NCBI GenBank assembly: GCA_016860845.1
Contig: BOKF01000036.1
Coordinates: forward strand, 24,700 to 88,699
Origin: Chloroflexota bacterium
Lineage (GTDB): Bacteria; Chloroflexota; Anaerolineae; 4572-78; J111
Direction of reading: 5' to 3'
Length of the DNA: 64,000 bases
The notes beneath the pieces were generated by a model. That model was not told the origin of the DNA. It ran no database searches and saw only the letters and a list, made by a program, of their open reading frames with translations. Positions within the stretch are counted from its first letter, which is position 1. Each line of letters opens with the position of its first letter. The position numbers were made by a program, and so were the translations under genes. Positions 50,701-58,848 of this stretch are shown here, piece by piece.

Positions 50701-53700
50701 GCAATATTCTCGATCTCAGTCAGGCCGGCCGGGAGTGGATTCGTTACTGTGACCCGGTAGGTGACGGTCATCACGCTGTTAGCAGGCAGATCAAAGTCAT
50801 CTGCGGCGACCAACAGGGTGGAGGGCACACCGTTCATCAAGTCTGAATTCACGCCACCCGGAATGTTATCTTTGGTAAGATTGGTAACAGCAGGAAATAT
50901 ATAACATTGAATGAGAACATCATCGAAAAATACCTGATCAGATCCTCCCATATTGGCAGAACTCAGCAATTGGATACGTGTCTGATTACTCAACCAACGA
51001 GAAATATCTGCACTATAGGGCTGGTTCGTTCCATCATTGGTCGGCCCCGCGAAATCAGTCAGTATATCCGTCAATGTTCCTGATGAACCAATACTTAAAC
51101 GAACATAATCATTTGCATCATCTAAGCCAACCCGTCGGTAGACCAAGCTTAAAGTTGCGGCATTACAGGAAGAAAGGTCAACATCTCGCCGAACACCTTC
51201 ACCCCCATTATCATTGTCCTGAATTTGGAGTTGGTTACCTACTACTTGGACATCACCCGCGCCAGCACCATCCGCTTCCCCCACTTCAATCCAGTTTCCT
51301 ACCCAAGTAGGGTCAGTAGCGCCATTACTATCTTGATTGCCAGTAAAGACACCGTTGGTATTGAAAGCGTCTCCTACTGTGCCCAATAAAACAGTTGGGG
51401 TGAAACCCACGACAGATGTACTTTGCGGCACATAAGTTGTGCCTATGGGCAAGGCATCTGCCACAATAATATTGGTTTGGGGAGAAGTGCCGGGGTTAGT
51501 GATAACGATGGTGTAGGTAATCGTATCGCCGGGATTGACCGGGGCGCCGCCGGCGCTGGAGGTTTTTTGAAGCAGCAAGTTGACCACCGTGACATCTTCG
51601 TCAGACTCAGGGTCTTGGCCTGAGGGGGTATGGTTGTCCTGGCCCGCAGTTCCGACATCGTCAACAAGACCGGTTTGGGTTGTGCTGGCTCTGGCCGTAT
51701 TATCGTAAGTATCTGCCGTCACGGTAAGCGGTATGTTTACTCTGAGGGTAATGGTCAGGATGGCAAGCGGAGCGATGTCCCACCTGCCCCAGGACAACGT
51801 GGTGGCCCCCACGGCCGGGGTGGTCGTCGCCGTACGGGTCACCAACCCGCTGCTTGAGACGGTGCTGGCGGCATAGGTGAAGCCGCCCGGCAGGGTATCG
51901 CTGATGACCAAGTTGGTCAGAGGGGCCAGGTTGTCAATGTTGTTTAGAACGATGGTATAAGTAGCGGATTGGCCGGCCCTCACCACAGGGGTGCTGGTAT
52001 CTTTATCAATGGTCAAGGGACCGATAAACACCGTGTCACAGTCAGAGGGGTTGAAGGTATTACCGGCGATGACTCCCGAAGCCTCGGCGCAGTTTTGGTT
52101 GTATCCCGCCGGTACCCCCGCCATTGTCTGCATCTGAAAGATCACCCTGACCATATCGTTGGGATTTAAATTTGGCTGCGAACTGAGGTTCCAGGTCAGG
52201 TTCTGGCCGGCGATGGCAGGATTGTTAGCCAGTACGCCGGTGGGCAGGCTGATGGTGGTACTATTTGTTACATAAGCCCAGGATGAGGGGAGGGTATCGG
52301 TAATGATGAGATTGCTCATCGTAAACGGATCGCCTGAGTCTAGCTGGTAAACAGGAACAGCCAGGGTAACGGTAGCCACCTGCCCGGCGCCCGGGGGGAG
52401 CGTGGAAGGCTCGATGGTTTTGGTCATACCGACGACTGCATCCATCCATTCAATTGGCAAGGGCAGGGTGGTGTAACCCATGTCCAGGTAAGGGGTGCCG
52501 ATCGCAGCGGTATCGGCATCCTCCCCCCACATCAGGGCGAGAGGGCCGGTGGCCCAGATGTGCATGCCGGTGTTATCGTTATCAGGGTCAAAGATTTTCT
52601 GGACCTGGAGGCGATTGAGGGTATAGGTAGCATCAACCGTGCCGTTGGTCGGGCTGTAGTCTACGTAAACAATCGTTCCATCCTCAACCGGAGTTACAAA
52701 CACCGGCGAACCGTTCTCGGTCGGGGGGCTATTACTGCTGCCCGGAGCCCACCCCAGAAAATATTCATCGTCGAGAATATAGGCCGGGACCAGGTCAAAA
52801 CCCCAGTCGTAATCAAGATCTTCGGTATCAGCGGTACCAATGGCCCAGAATTTTTCAGTTGAGATGAGGTATACCCCGGAGTCATTCGGCACCAGGCGAT
52901 TTGCCGCCGCCGGGTCCGAATAGGCGATCGTGTTGTAGGCGGGAACGTTGAAACTACCACTACCGCTCAGGTCCTGGTATTGAACGGTAATAGGGGTGGG
53001 ATTAGGGTTATAGATGTAGAGGTCAGTATCATAGCCAGCGTTACTAAACCCTTCGACCGGGCTGTAATACTCATTATCCCACAGCGGCGAAGGCAGGGCG
53101 CTGTAACTATTAATCCAGGATGAAGCACCGGTGAATGGCCCATCACCCGTAATAAATTGAACCTGTACCGGCAGGGTACTGGAGATAACCGTCCCGGCAT
53201 CAATGTGATAAAGCTGGGCCACCTCACCTTCGTTCAAAGTAACGTTGACCTCAATGCCGGCCGTGCCGGGGTCGTCAATGGTAACGGTATTGGTATTGTA
53301 AGCCGACTGAACAATAACATAGGTCTTGGCAAAATCAGCGTAATTGGTGGGGGCGCCGGCTAAATCTTCACCGACCGGAATGGTATAGTTAACTCGGTAG
53401 GGTTTGGTGGGTAAGATTTCCCAGGCCTGGGCAAAGACGGTTCCGATCGATTCGGGCCAATAGGCTGCGGTTACGACCACCGGCCCGCCGGCGGTATAAA
53501 TGCGGTCCCGGCCGTCATAACACTTGTTAGCTATTGGGCTACTCCCGGCCCCACAGTTGGTTAGTAAGGCCGAGTTAATGCCGGTGGTTGCGCGGGGGAT
53601 GGGGATGTTTCTACCCTCAAATCTTTGGACATTCCCTTCGTTAATGGTGTATTGTTCACTGCTGGCCTGCACCGGATTAAGTGGGTTAGCCTCGTAACCA

Positions 53701-54074
53701 TCTTCCCAATGATCATAATAGAGGGTGGTGGCATCGGCGGAGGCGGTCACCGCAATGATAGTCCGCAGCCCCTGAGCTTCTAGCAGGTCAGGATTATTGT
53801 CAATGTCTTGGAAAATATCCCATAATTGTTGGGCTGGCCCGGGAATGTAATACTCGCTGTAGCCGGTATAGGATGATCCGGCTTGCACCAGCGCAGGAGA
53901 AGGGAGCAAGAAAAAGAGCGCTGCCAGAACAATTCCCGATGCAATAAGGTATAACGCCGGAGAGAAGCGCAGGGTAAGCCTGGTTGTCGCCAACCTGCCC
54001 AGAAAGCGGCCCAGATGGAAAAAGCCAACAATTCCTGCACTGAGAATAAGGAGAGAGAAGAATAGTTCTGTCAT
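47721..54074 (-). CDS. giant surface protein with DUF11 repeats, SdrD_B domain and YLP tail
   Basis: 2117 residues from ATG 54074 (GGAG 6 bases upstream; the frame opens at 54086). Two N-terminal hydrophobic helices (about 2-20, 38-62) are followed by a conserved N-terminal region (about 65-540) with LYYDHWEDGYEANP and AQAWEILPTKPYRVNYTIPV, shared with the products at 55483 and 58849. Then come about nine DUF11-type beta-sandwich repeats (each with TYTIVxTN and DTLPxG motifs), a MAM/lectin-like insertion (about 890-1063), an SdrD_B/Cna_B-type domain (about 1273-1386; GDFVWNDANGNGIQDAGETG), further DUF11 repeats, and a C-terminal beta-sandwich (about 2000-2110) ending KIYLPRIFK. No LPXTG signal. 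Likely a cell-surface adhesin or sheath component. Confidence 0.88.
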   Translation of the reverse strand: MTELFFSLLILSAGIVGFFHLGRFLGRLATTRLTLRFSPALYLIASGIVLAALFFLLPSPALVQAGSSYTGYSEYYIPGPAQQLWDIFQDIDNNPDLLEAQGLRTIIAVTASADATTLYYDHWEDGYEANPLNPVQASSEQYTINEGNVQRFEGRNIPIPRATTGINSALLTNCGAGSSPIANKCYDGRDRIYTAGGPVVVTAAYWPESIGTVFAQAWEILPTKPYRVNYTIPVGEDLAGAPTNYADFAKTYVIVQSAYNTNTVTIDDPGTAGIEVNVTLNEGEVAQLYHIDAGTVISSTLPVQVQFITGDGPFTGASSWINSYSALPSPLWDNEYYSPVEGFSNAGYDTDLYIYNPNPTPITVQYQDLSGSGSFNVPAYNTIAYSDPAAANRLVPNDSGVYLISTEKFWAIGTADTEDLDYDWGFDLVPAYILDDEYFLGWAPGSSNSPPTENGSPVFVTPVEDGTIVYVDYSPTNGTVDATYTLNRLQVQKIFDPDNDNTGMHIWATGPLALMWGEDADTAAIGTPYLDMGYTTLPLPIEWMDAVVGMTKTIEPSTLPPGAGQVATVTLAVPVYQLDSGDPFTMSNLIITDTLPSSWAYVTNSTTISLPTGVLANNPAIAGQNLTWNLSSQPNLNPNDMVRVIFQMQTMAGVPAGYNQNCAEASGVIAGNTFNPSDCDTVFIGPLTIDKDTSTPVVRAGQSATYTIVLNNIDNLAPLTNLVISDTLPGGFTYAASTVSSSGLVTRTATTTPAVGATTLSWGRWDIAPLAILTITLRVNIPLTVTADTYDNTARASTTQTGLVDDVGTAGQDNHTPSGQDPESDEDVTVVNLLLQKTSSAGGAPVNPGDTITYTIVITNPGTSPQTNIIVADALPIGTTYVPQSTSVVGFTPTVLLGTVGDAFNTNGVFTGNQDSNGATDPTWVGNWIEVGEADGAGAGDVQVVGNQLQIQDNDNGGEGVRRDVDLSSCNAATLSLVYRRVGLDDANDYVRLSIGSSGTLTDILTDFAGPTNDGTNQPYSADISRWLSNQTRIQLLSSANMGGSDQVFFDDVLIQCYIFPAVTNLTKDNIPGGVNSDLMNGVPSTLLVAADDFDLPANSVMTVTYRVTVTNPLPAGLTEIENIASVTSDQQLDPLQAIVTDTIGVADLAIAKSDSPDPVTAGQVLTYTLVYSNNGSAVAQNVYITDTLPLSVTFGGLVSENPAMSGPTQTGRFLTWFTPTLAAGASGNLVFTVTVSSNVTQTITNSVSITTTTLDSNPNNNTDDEPTQVEPLATIGDFVWNDANGNGIQDAGETGISGITVTLYLGATPVQTVTTDASGLYTFTNVVSGTYSVQFTGPATYTFSAVDQGGNDNLDSDANPATGRTATFPVSAGQVITNVDAGLYQPADVTIVKVDDPDPVAAGGILTYTLVYTNNGPAAAQNVLLTDTLPASVTFGGVVSISPTLSGPTQTGQSLTWFTPTLAAGTSGGIVFTVTVDAAASGLITNSAVVTTTTPDGNPNNNSDTEPTTVFTPAIEIAKTPDSQMVVSGDTVTFTIRVTNTGDITLTNVTVSDPLVADCVATLGTLGPNETTSYTCTESNVLADFTNVATVTGTPPVGPDVTDNDDAIVNVTLSGVSLTKTLVTADPVQVGDPIQFQIVIANIGNTTLTTVTLIDTYDTSYLTYNNASPASDNNDNDGSIVWTNIGPIAAGNSLTITVNFTAAASTQTLPGQETINEGRVSAIDQNNDPVPVASDTDTVGVINLGLAVDKSINIARVAPHQIVTYTITITNVGDVTLNPVRVTDTLDAGLTFIPGTATPPPSIVNGQQLVWNDITSGAGLAPQARTQITLLVSVPTITGTYGNLVVTTGDHPAGTTPPVTDRVSTHVEDPSIQVDKELNAPGVVGDLITFTIRITNTGPSVLDQIPLFDSFTGPVQYVGGMPRADTVDNVNRRLTWNDLTTFFGDLAPGQSAALVTVFRLTTTDSEFSMTNTARVTHADDVFNNVANEDEDTEVLTNVPTAVDLLYFTSQQTGNSVELLWATAVEYDNYGFRLLRSSTGNFADAVEIGFVPGQGQGTVSGTVYEFIDATVEVNQTYTYWLVDVDFNGVETSHSETTSISVTAGGGGTKIYLPRIFK

Positions 54075-54160
54075 GTGCGGCTCCAAACGGTGTGTGAAAC
54101 GAAAGATTTGATAAAGTAGAACCCAAAACGATAGCTAGTCTGACAGTTGCTCTGTCCTAA

Positions 54161-54991
54161 TTACAGACGATGTTTTTTAGTTGAGTAGTGAAAGGCAGCC
54201 CATAGGGTTAAGCCAATAACAGCGATGTCTAAAAGGCCGATGAGCAAGAAAGTTGATAAATTCATTTCTTTCTCTAACTGCCCGCCCGTTTCAGGGAAGT
54301 AAGGTGGAGTTTCAACCGCAGGCGGCGGCTCTTTGACACAAGCCAGGGGACATTTGACCCACTGGGTTTCGGGCGCATTTGCTTCTACCACCCCCATCGA
54401 AACCGGGCCGTCGGCCAATTGGGCCTGAAGATCGGCCAGATTGAGACCGCTCACATCCACAACCTGAGCCGTCATAAAGCGAGGACTGCCGGTTAACCAC
54501 ACCTGCCAGCGGCCCGGATAAGGGAGGCTGAAACGGGTGGGTTTCGTGTCGGACAGTTCACCGGCGACGATAAAGTTGGAGCCATCGTGGACCAACTGCA
54601 CCGGCAGCAGCAGTTCGGGCGCGGCAGAGGGTTGAACCAGCGGCGTAAAAAGAGGGGTGGGGATGTCGGACGCGCCGGCCGAGGCCAGCAGTTGAAAGCG
54701 GGGCTGCTGATCGGCCTGGGCGAAGCCGGCGCTGCACTGCAAGTCACAACGATCAATTTGAACGATCACGTAATCGGTCGGCTTATCATCATCCGTAGGT
54801 GTATCGTCGTCGTCGTGATTACTGCCGCCCCCACCACCCCCACCACCATTATCAGGTGGAACCGGGGTGGGGGTAAAGCCGGCCAGAGGTTTGGCCTGAA
54901 CGTCAGCGGGCGAGTTAAGGTGAATGCTCAAGATTGTCAGGATAAAAGGCAGAGCTAAGAGTAAGGGTAGAGATGATTTTAACTTAAACAT
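54161..54991 (-). CDS. sortase-anchored surface protein (FPETG signal)
   Basis: 276 residues. Signal peptide (SSLPLLLALPFILTILSI), a Gly-rich and Asp-rich linker (GGGGGGGGSNHDDDD), an unrecognised central domain (about 70-215) with two cysteine pairs (CDLQC; KCPLAC), and a C-terminal sorting signal: FPETG at 232-236, a membrane helix (LSTFLLIGLLDIAVIGLTLW) and a basic tail KKHRL. It precedes the giant protein gene by 86 bases and has a promoter-like region upstream (55208-55229). It could be an anchoring or accessory partner of the giant protein, which itself lacks a sorting signal. Confidence 0.82.
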   Translation of the reverse strand: MFKLKSSLPLLLALPFILTILSIHLNSPADVQAKPLAGFTPTPVPPDNGGGGGGGGSNHDDDDTPTDDDKPTDYVIVQIDRCDLQCSAGFAQADQQPRFQLLASAGASDIPTPLFTPLVQPSAAPELLLPVQLVHDGSNFIVAGELSDTKPTRFSLPYPGRWQVWLTGSPRFMTAQVVDVSGLNLADLQAQLADGPVSMGVVEANAPETQWVKCPLACVKEPPPAVETPPYFPETGGQLEKEMNLSTFLLIGLLDIAVIGLTLWAAFHYSTKKHRL

Positions 54992-55207
54992 GATGTCCGG
55001 CTCCTGCTAAAAACTGGACTTGTATTGATAGGTGTCTTGGCCTGATAACAACCCAAGATTTTTACAAAAAATAAGCTTGTTTATGAACGACAGGGGCACA
55101 TAATTAGCTTATCACATAAAATCAGCCCTACTGTTAGGGTTGCATTAGGGTTTGATTATTATTGTGTCGGTTAAAGGGCCGTGTGCCGGTCGGCACGGCG
55201 GCTGGTC

Positions 55208-55229
55208 AGTATAAAGTGAAAACATTCAC
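55208..55229 (-). promoter_or_regulatory. candidate promoter with CRP/FNR-like palindrome upstream of the FPETG gene
   Basis: GTGAAAACATTCAC (55216-55229; GTGA-N6-TCAC) abuts a minus-strand -10 TATACT (55208-55213), so a bound regulator would cover the -35 region. The half-sites equal those in the array at 43575-43614. It would give a leader of about 205 nt. Confidence 0.45.
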
Positions 55230-55354
55230 ATCACTTAAACCAGTATAGACTAAAATATGAGGGGGATTAAGGGGTGAAGGTCCCATTTTTGTGGGACCAA
55301 TAGTACCTTTTAGGTTGTCCCAAAAGTATCTGCGCCACAAATCGAAGGTACCAC

Positions 55355-55399
55355 CAAAAAATGAGAAGGCTGGAAATTTATCTATCTTCCAGCCTTCTC
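55355..55399 (-). terminator. terminator of the 55483 gene
   Basis: GAGAAGGCTGGAA (55363-55375) / TTCCAGCCTTCTC (55387-55399), a perfect 13-bp stem; on the minus strand followed by ATTTTTTGG. Confidence 0.85.
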
Positions 55400-55482
55400 A
55401 CCCTCTGACACAAAGTCGTTCCCACGCAAAGCGTGGCCCCTGGCGTGGAAACGAGTTTGCCGTGTAAATTATTTACTTTCTA

Positions 55483-58335
55483 TTACTTACGCCGTCTGCG
55501 CCGGAAGAGCCAGGCGCTTCCCAGGCCACCCACTATTGCTAATGCCAGTAAGGCTATACCTGCTTCCCTAGACCCAACCTGGGCTTCTCTAAGACCTGTT
55601 TCCGGCAAGAAAGTAACCGGTGGCAGAACGGTAGCGGAAGGCACGGGGACAACGGCAACAGTTATTGGGGTAGGGGTAGGAGTTTTTTCTTTGTCGCCAT
55701 TGCCTTGACAATCGTCACACGAGGACGATGGTCGGGTGGATGTAGGCGTGGAAGTAGGCGTAGGGGTAGGCGTAGGGACAGCAAAATTTAAATTAACGTT
55801 ACTACTGCAAGTTAATGGGACGGGGCTATTCTGGCGTAAGGCATCCCTGACCGTGACTGCGAGGGAGGTATTGTTAGCCGTGGGCGGCAGTGAACTAACG
55901 ATAAAGCTGATAGTCAGGTTAACGAACTCTGTCGGCTGCAGGTCACCGAAGGTATTGGTAAGATCATCCCAGGTAATCACCCCGGTGGTGGTGATAGTAG
56001 GAGCCGGAACAGCATTGAGGAAAGTTAAATAGCTAGCATTGAAATTCTGTTGCACAGGCAAGGTGGTGACCGTAGTACTGCCTGTATTGGTGATGGTCAG
56101 GCTGAAGGTAACTACCTGCCCAATGCTGACAGGTCCGCTGGTCGGAGCAATGAGGGTTTCAGTAATCTGCAGCACGGGGGTAATGTTACCGGTTGGGACA
56201 AAAATAGTCACTGCATCACCTTGTAAAGGCAAAGACGGTGAACTAGCGCTGGCCCGGTTGATAATAACCGCACTGGCATTGTTAACCGCAGCATCATAGG
56301 TGAGAACACCATCACTAAAACCGACAAGAGGACCAGTGTTAAGGCCGGTCCCGTCGAGCGGATAGGGCGAAATTCCGCTGTTATCTGCCACCGGGAAGCC
56401 ATTTTGGGTAGTTGTATTGGGTATATAAGCTAAAGCAGCGGGCAGCGTATCTGAAATCGTAACGGCATTAAGGAGCGTAGCCGAGTCATTGATATATTGT
56501 AACTGGAAGCGCACGTCATCGCCCACGCTGATGCCGCCGGTGCAGTCAACATCGGTGAGGAGGGTAAAGGTTTTTTGCAGGGCTAGCGAGCGCAAGGGCA
56601 CAATGCTGGTACCGGCGTCAATTGAAGGACTCGCTCGAAAAGCGTTCTGATCTTGCCCCCAAGCAGAGGCAAAGGATGTGCCATCTGGAGTAAATATGAA
56701 TGCCCCGGTCATGTCGCAGTCGGTCGGGTCGGTGATAGATAATTCCTGAAGAGGTAAAAGTGGATAGCCGATCCCCGGCCCTGGATAGGGATCGGCAACG
56801 CCGTCGCCATCGATATCTACAGTGTCTGCGATGCCGTCATTATTAACGTCCACAAAAAGCGTCGTGGCGCTGAGAGAGGTCACGTATATCCGCGACTCAC
56901 GTCCATTATTGTCAAATGGATCAAAATCGGGCGGTTGAGGACAGCCGGGAGAGTTTACATTGCCCAGCCCCAGGCCAATCAACGTTTGGCTGGTTAGGTT
57001 AGCGGTGGGTAATAAAGCGTAGCCCCAATCTTGGACTTGGTTGATATCCAAGGCGGTGATACCGTAGAAATTAGCAGGGGCAGTAAAATGAACCCCGGTT
57101 GCCCCAAGCAGAGGGGCTGGACTCAACGGAAATCGGCTGGTTTGCCCAGCGGGAATAGTGATTACCGTCGTGCCGGTGATGGTTGTCACCGAAACTGGCA
57201 AATCATTTGCATTCGGATTATAGAGCCAGATATCACCGTCGGAAGCGCGGGGGGCCAAATAATCATTGGTCCATTGCTCAAAGGGAACCATAGTAAAACC
57301 GCGTGCTTCATATCTGCTATCGGGGTCGGAGGCAAAAAGATGCACCTGCACCGGCTGATTATTAATGGCTCGCACCCGTGCGCCGGCCAGAACGCCACTC
57401 GGCACGCTTATTTGTTCACCCTGGTCAAGGGTGGGGGTAAACTCAGGTGTACCATCATTGTTCAAATCTATTTCTACCTGCGTATTATTCTCCACGGCTT
57501 GAACATTCAACCCAACCACCTCAAACCCGCCCGGATCACCAGGTCCAGCCCTATTTACGTTTTGGCCAATGGGGATAATGTAATCCACGCCCCATCTATT
57601 AGTAGGGTACAACTCCCAGGCATCAGTATACAAAATGCCCGGAGCATTATTAGGAGGCGTAGGGTCCGCCGTCCAAAAAGTAGTGCTGACGGCAATGGCG
57701 CCACCTACTGAGGTTAACATATCCCCGCCGTCAAAAAAAATCGTCGGGGGAGTCCCCCGTCCCGCTTGCGTTGAAGGGACGGTATTAATGAGGGTTATAA
57801 CCGTGCCTGCCGTAAGAATGTCGTTGGCCGGTATACCCTGCGGCTGGACGCCGGGGGCCAAGCCGGTATCGTTATTGCTTGGATCACCATCTCCCCAGAC
57901 CAGGGTAGTCGTCTGAGTTGGCAACGTGAGATCACCCTCAAGCGCATCCTCCCACTGATCATAATAAATGACGGTCCCATCCCGATTGACCGCAATCGAA
58001 ATAGTTGTGACAATATCCTGGCCAGAGTTTACGGTACCTGCGGATGACCCGGCGTCGAACTGGGCAGCCATAGATTCGGCGGCAAAGGGGATGAAGAAGG
58101 TAAAAGCATCAATCCGTCCGCCGGCTGCACTGCTCTGGGCGACCTGAATGTGCTTGAAGGTTATATTATCGGCATTTGTGGCACTACCATCCGTCGTGAT
58201 AAATGGTAAAAATACTTGATTTCCGAGCTTTGGGTCGGGATCGTCGGCCTTGCTCTGCACAACCAGCCATAAGCCGCTCAAAAACCCTACCATAATCCCA
58301 ACAGCTACCCAGTAGAAATACCTTTTTAATATCAT
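55483..58335 (-). CDS. sortase-anchored surface protein with YYDxWED region and DUF11 repeats (LPETG)
   Basis: 950 residues. A signal peptide (about 1-30) is followed by VFLPFITT (42-48), then a conserved region (about 60-570) with TVIYYDQWEDALEGDLTLP, DAWELYPTNRWGVDYIIPIG, NDYLAPRASDGDIWLYNPNA, DWGYALLPTANL and SAWGQDQNAFRASPSIDAGT. Two or more DUF11-like repeats follow (DDVRFQLQYINDSATLLNAV; PVSIGQVVTFSLTITNTGST), then a Pro/Thr linker and a sorting signal: LPETG at 910-914, a membrane helix and RRRRRK. It is about half identical in layout to the 58849 product. AGGAGG lies 14 bases before the ATG, a long spacing. Own terminator downstream. Confidence 0.88.
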   Translation of the reverse strand: MILKRYFYWVAVGIMVGFLSGLWLVVQSKADDPDPKLGNQVFLPFITTDGSATNADNITFKHIQVAQSSAAGGRIDAFTFFIPFAAESMAAQFDAGSSAGTVNSGQDIVTTISIAVNRDGTVIYYDQWEDALEGDLTLPTQTTTLVWGDGDPSNNDTGLAPGVQPQGIPANDILTAGTVITLINTVPSTQAGRGTPPTIFFDGGDMLTSVGGAIAVSTTFWTADPTPPNNAPGILYTDAWELYPTNRWGVDYIIPIGQNVNRAGPGDPGGFEVVGLNVQAVENNTQVEIDLNNDGTPEFTPTLDQGEQISVPSGVLAGARVRAINNQPVQVHLFASDPDSRYEARGFTMVPFEQWTNDYLAPRASDGDIWLYNPNANDLPVSVTTITGTTVITIPAGQTSRFPLSPAPLLGATGVHFTAPANFYGITALDINQVQDWGYALLPTANLTSQTLIGLGLGNVNSPGCPQPPDFDPFDNNGRESRIYVTSLSATTLFVDVNNDGIADTVDIDGDGVADPYPGPGIGYPLLPLQELSITDPTDCDMTGAFIFTPDGTSFASAWGQDQNAFRASPSIDAGTSIVPLRSLALQKTFTLLTDVDCTGGISVGDDVRFQLQYINDSATLLNAVTISDTLPAALAYIPNTTTQNGFPVADNSGISPYPLDGTGLNTGPLVGFSDGVLTYDAAVNNASAVIINRASASSPSLPLQGDAVTIFVPTGNITPVLQITETLIAPTSGPVSIGQVVTFSLTITNTGSTTVTTLPVQQNFNASYLTFLNAVPAPTITTTGVITWDDLTNTFGDLQPTEFVNLTISFIVSSLPPTANNTSLAVTVRDALRQNSPVPLTCSSNVNLNFAVPTPTPTPTSTPTSTRPSSSCDDCQGNGDKEKTPTPTPITVAVVPVPSATVLPPVTFLPETGLREAQVGSREAGIALLALAIVGGLGSAWLFRRRRRK

Positions 58336-58848
58336 TATTCTGTTACCCGCCTCCTTAAGATATGATGATCAAGTCCAAGCCCATTTCGTCTGTCCAAGGC
58401 TTCTTCCATCAAGGCAGACAAAAGTCAACCCATTATACCCAATGGTTCTCGTTCCTCCGTCTAATCCCAGACAGTTAACCATTCATTAGGCAGTCAGGCG
58501 CTATAGCATTTATACGTATTTAGCTGGCAAAGGTGCGTTTGGCTGGAGTGGGAACGCCTGAGAATGTTGAACACTCTCCCGGCAAACTGTATTGGCTAAG
58601 AAAACGTAGCCAATTTTAATTCTGTTAATACGGACTGTCAAAAAACCACAAGATTTCGTGAAGTTTTTAACACTGTTAACCTTGTTAGATTCACTGATCA
58701 GTACATAACTCTCCAAATTCTTCCGGTACTTCAGCAAGCCAAAAATATTGAGTGGTCTATAGGGTGAATCAATAACATCGCTTAACTTAAGATCAGGTCA
58801 CATTGACAGGGTTGCCAATCGGGCCTCAAATTGACTTGGTTTTGAAGT
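58336..58848. other. 513-base intergenic region between two paralogous surface genes
   Basis: AT-rich and without convincing coding signal; a 75-codon minus-strand frame (58510-58737) has no ribosome-binding site or recognisable product. It contains short GTTAAC/AACACTG words near 58670 and presumably the promoter of the 55483 gene. No confident promoter hexamers found. Confidence 0.45.

Larger units (their letters stand above)
54992..55482. other. 491-base intergenic region with promoter, hairpins and terminator
   Basis: Contents from right to left on the minus strand: a CCACGC-AAA-GCGTGG palindrome (55422-55436) next to the 55483 stop, the terminator at 55363-55399, a GGTCCCA/TGGGACC hairpin (55279-55298), the operator/promoter at 55208-55229, a GC-rich hairpin near 55178-55199, and repeated AACCCTAA words near 55135-55155 in the leader of the 54161 gene. 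Confidence 0.55.

Noticed and set aside
58510..58737. 75-codon minus-strand frame between the two LPETG genes
   Set aside because: No ribosome-binding site, AT-rich random-looking product, and repeated words within the region.
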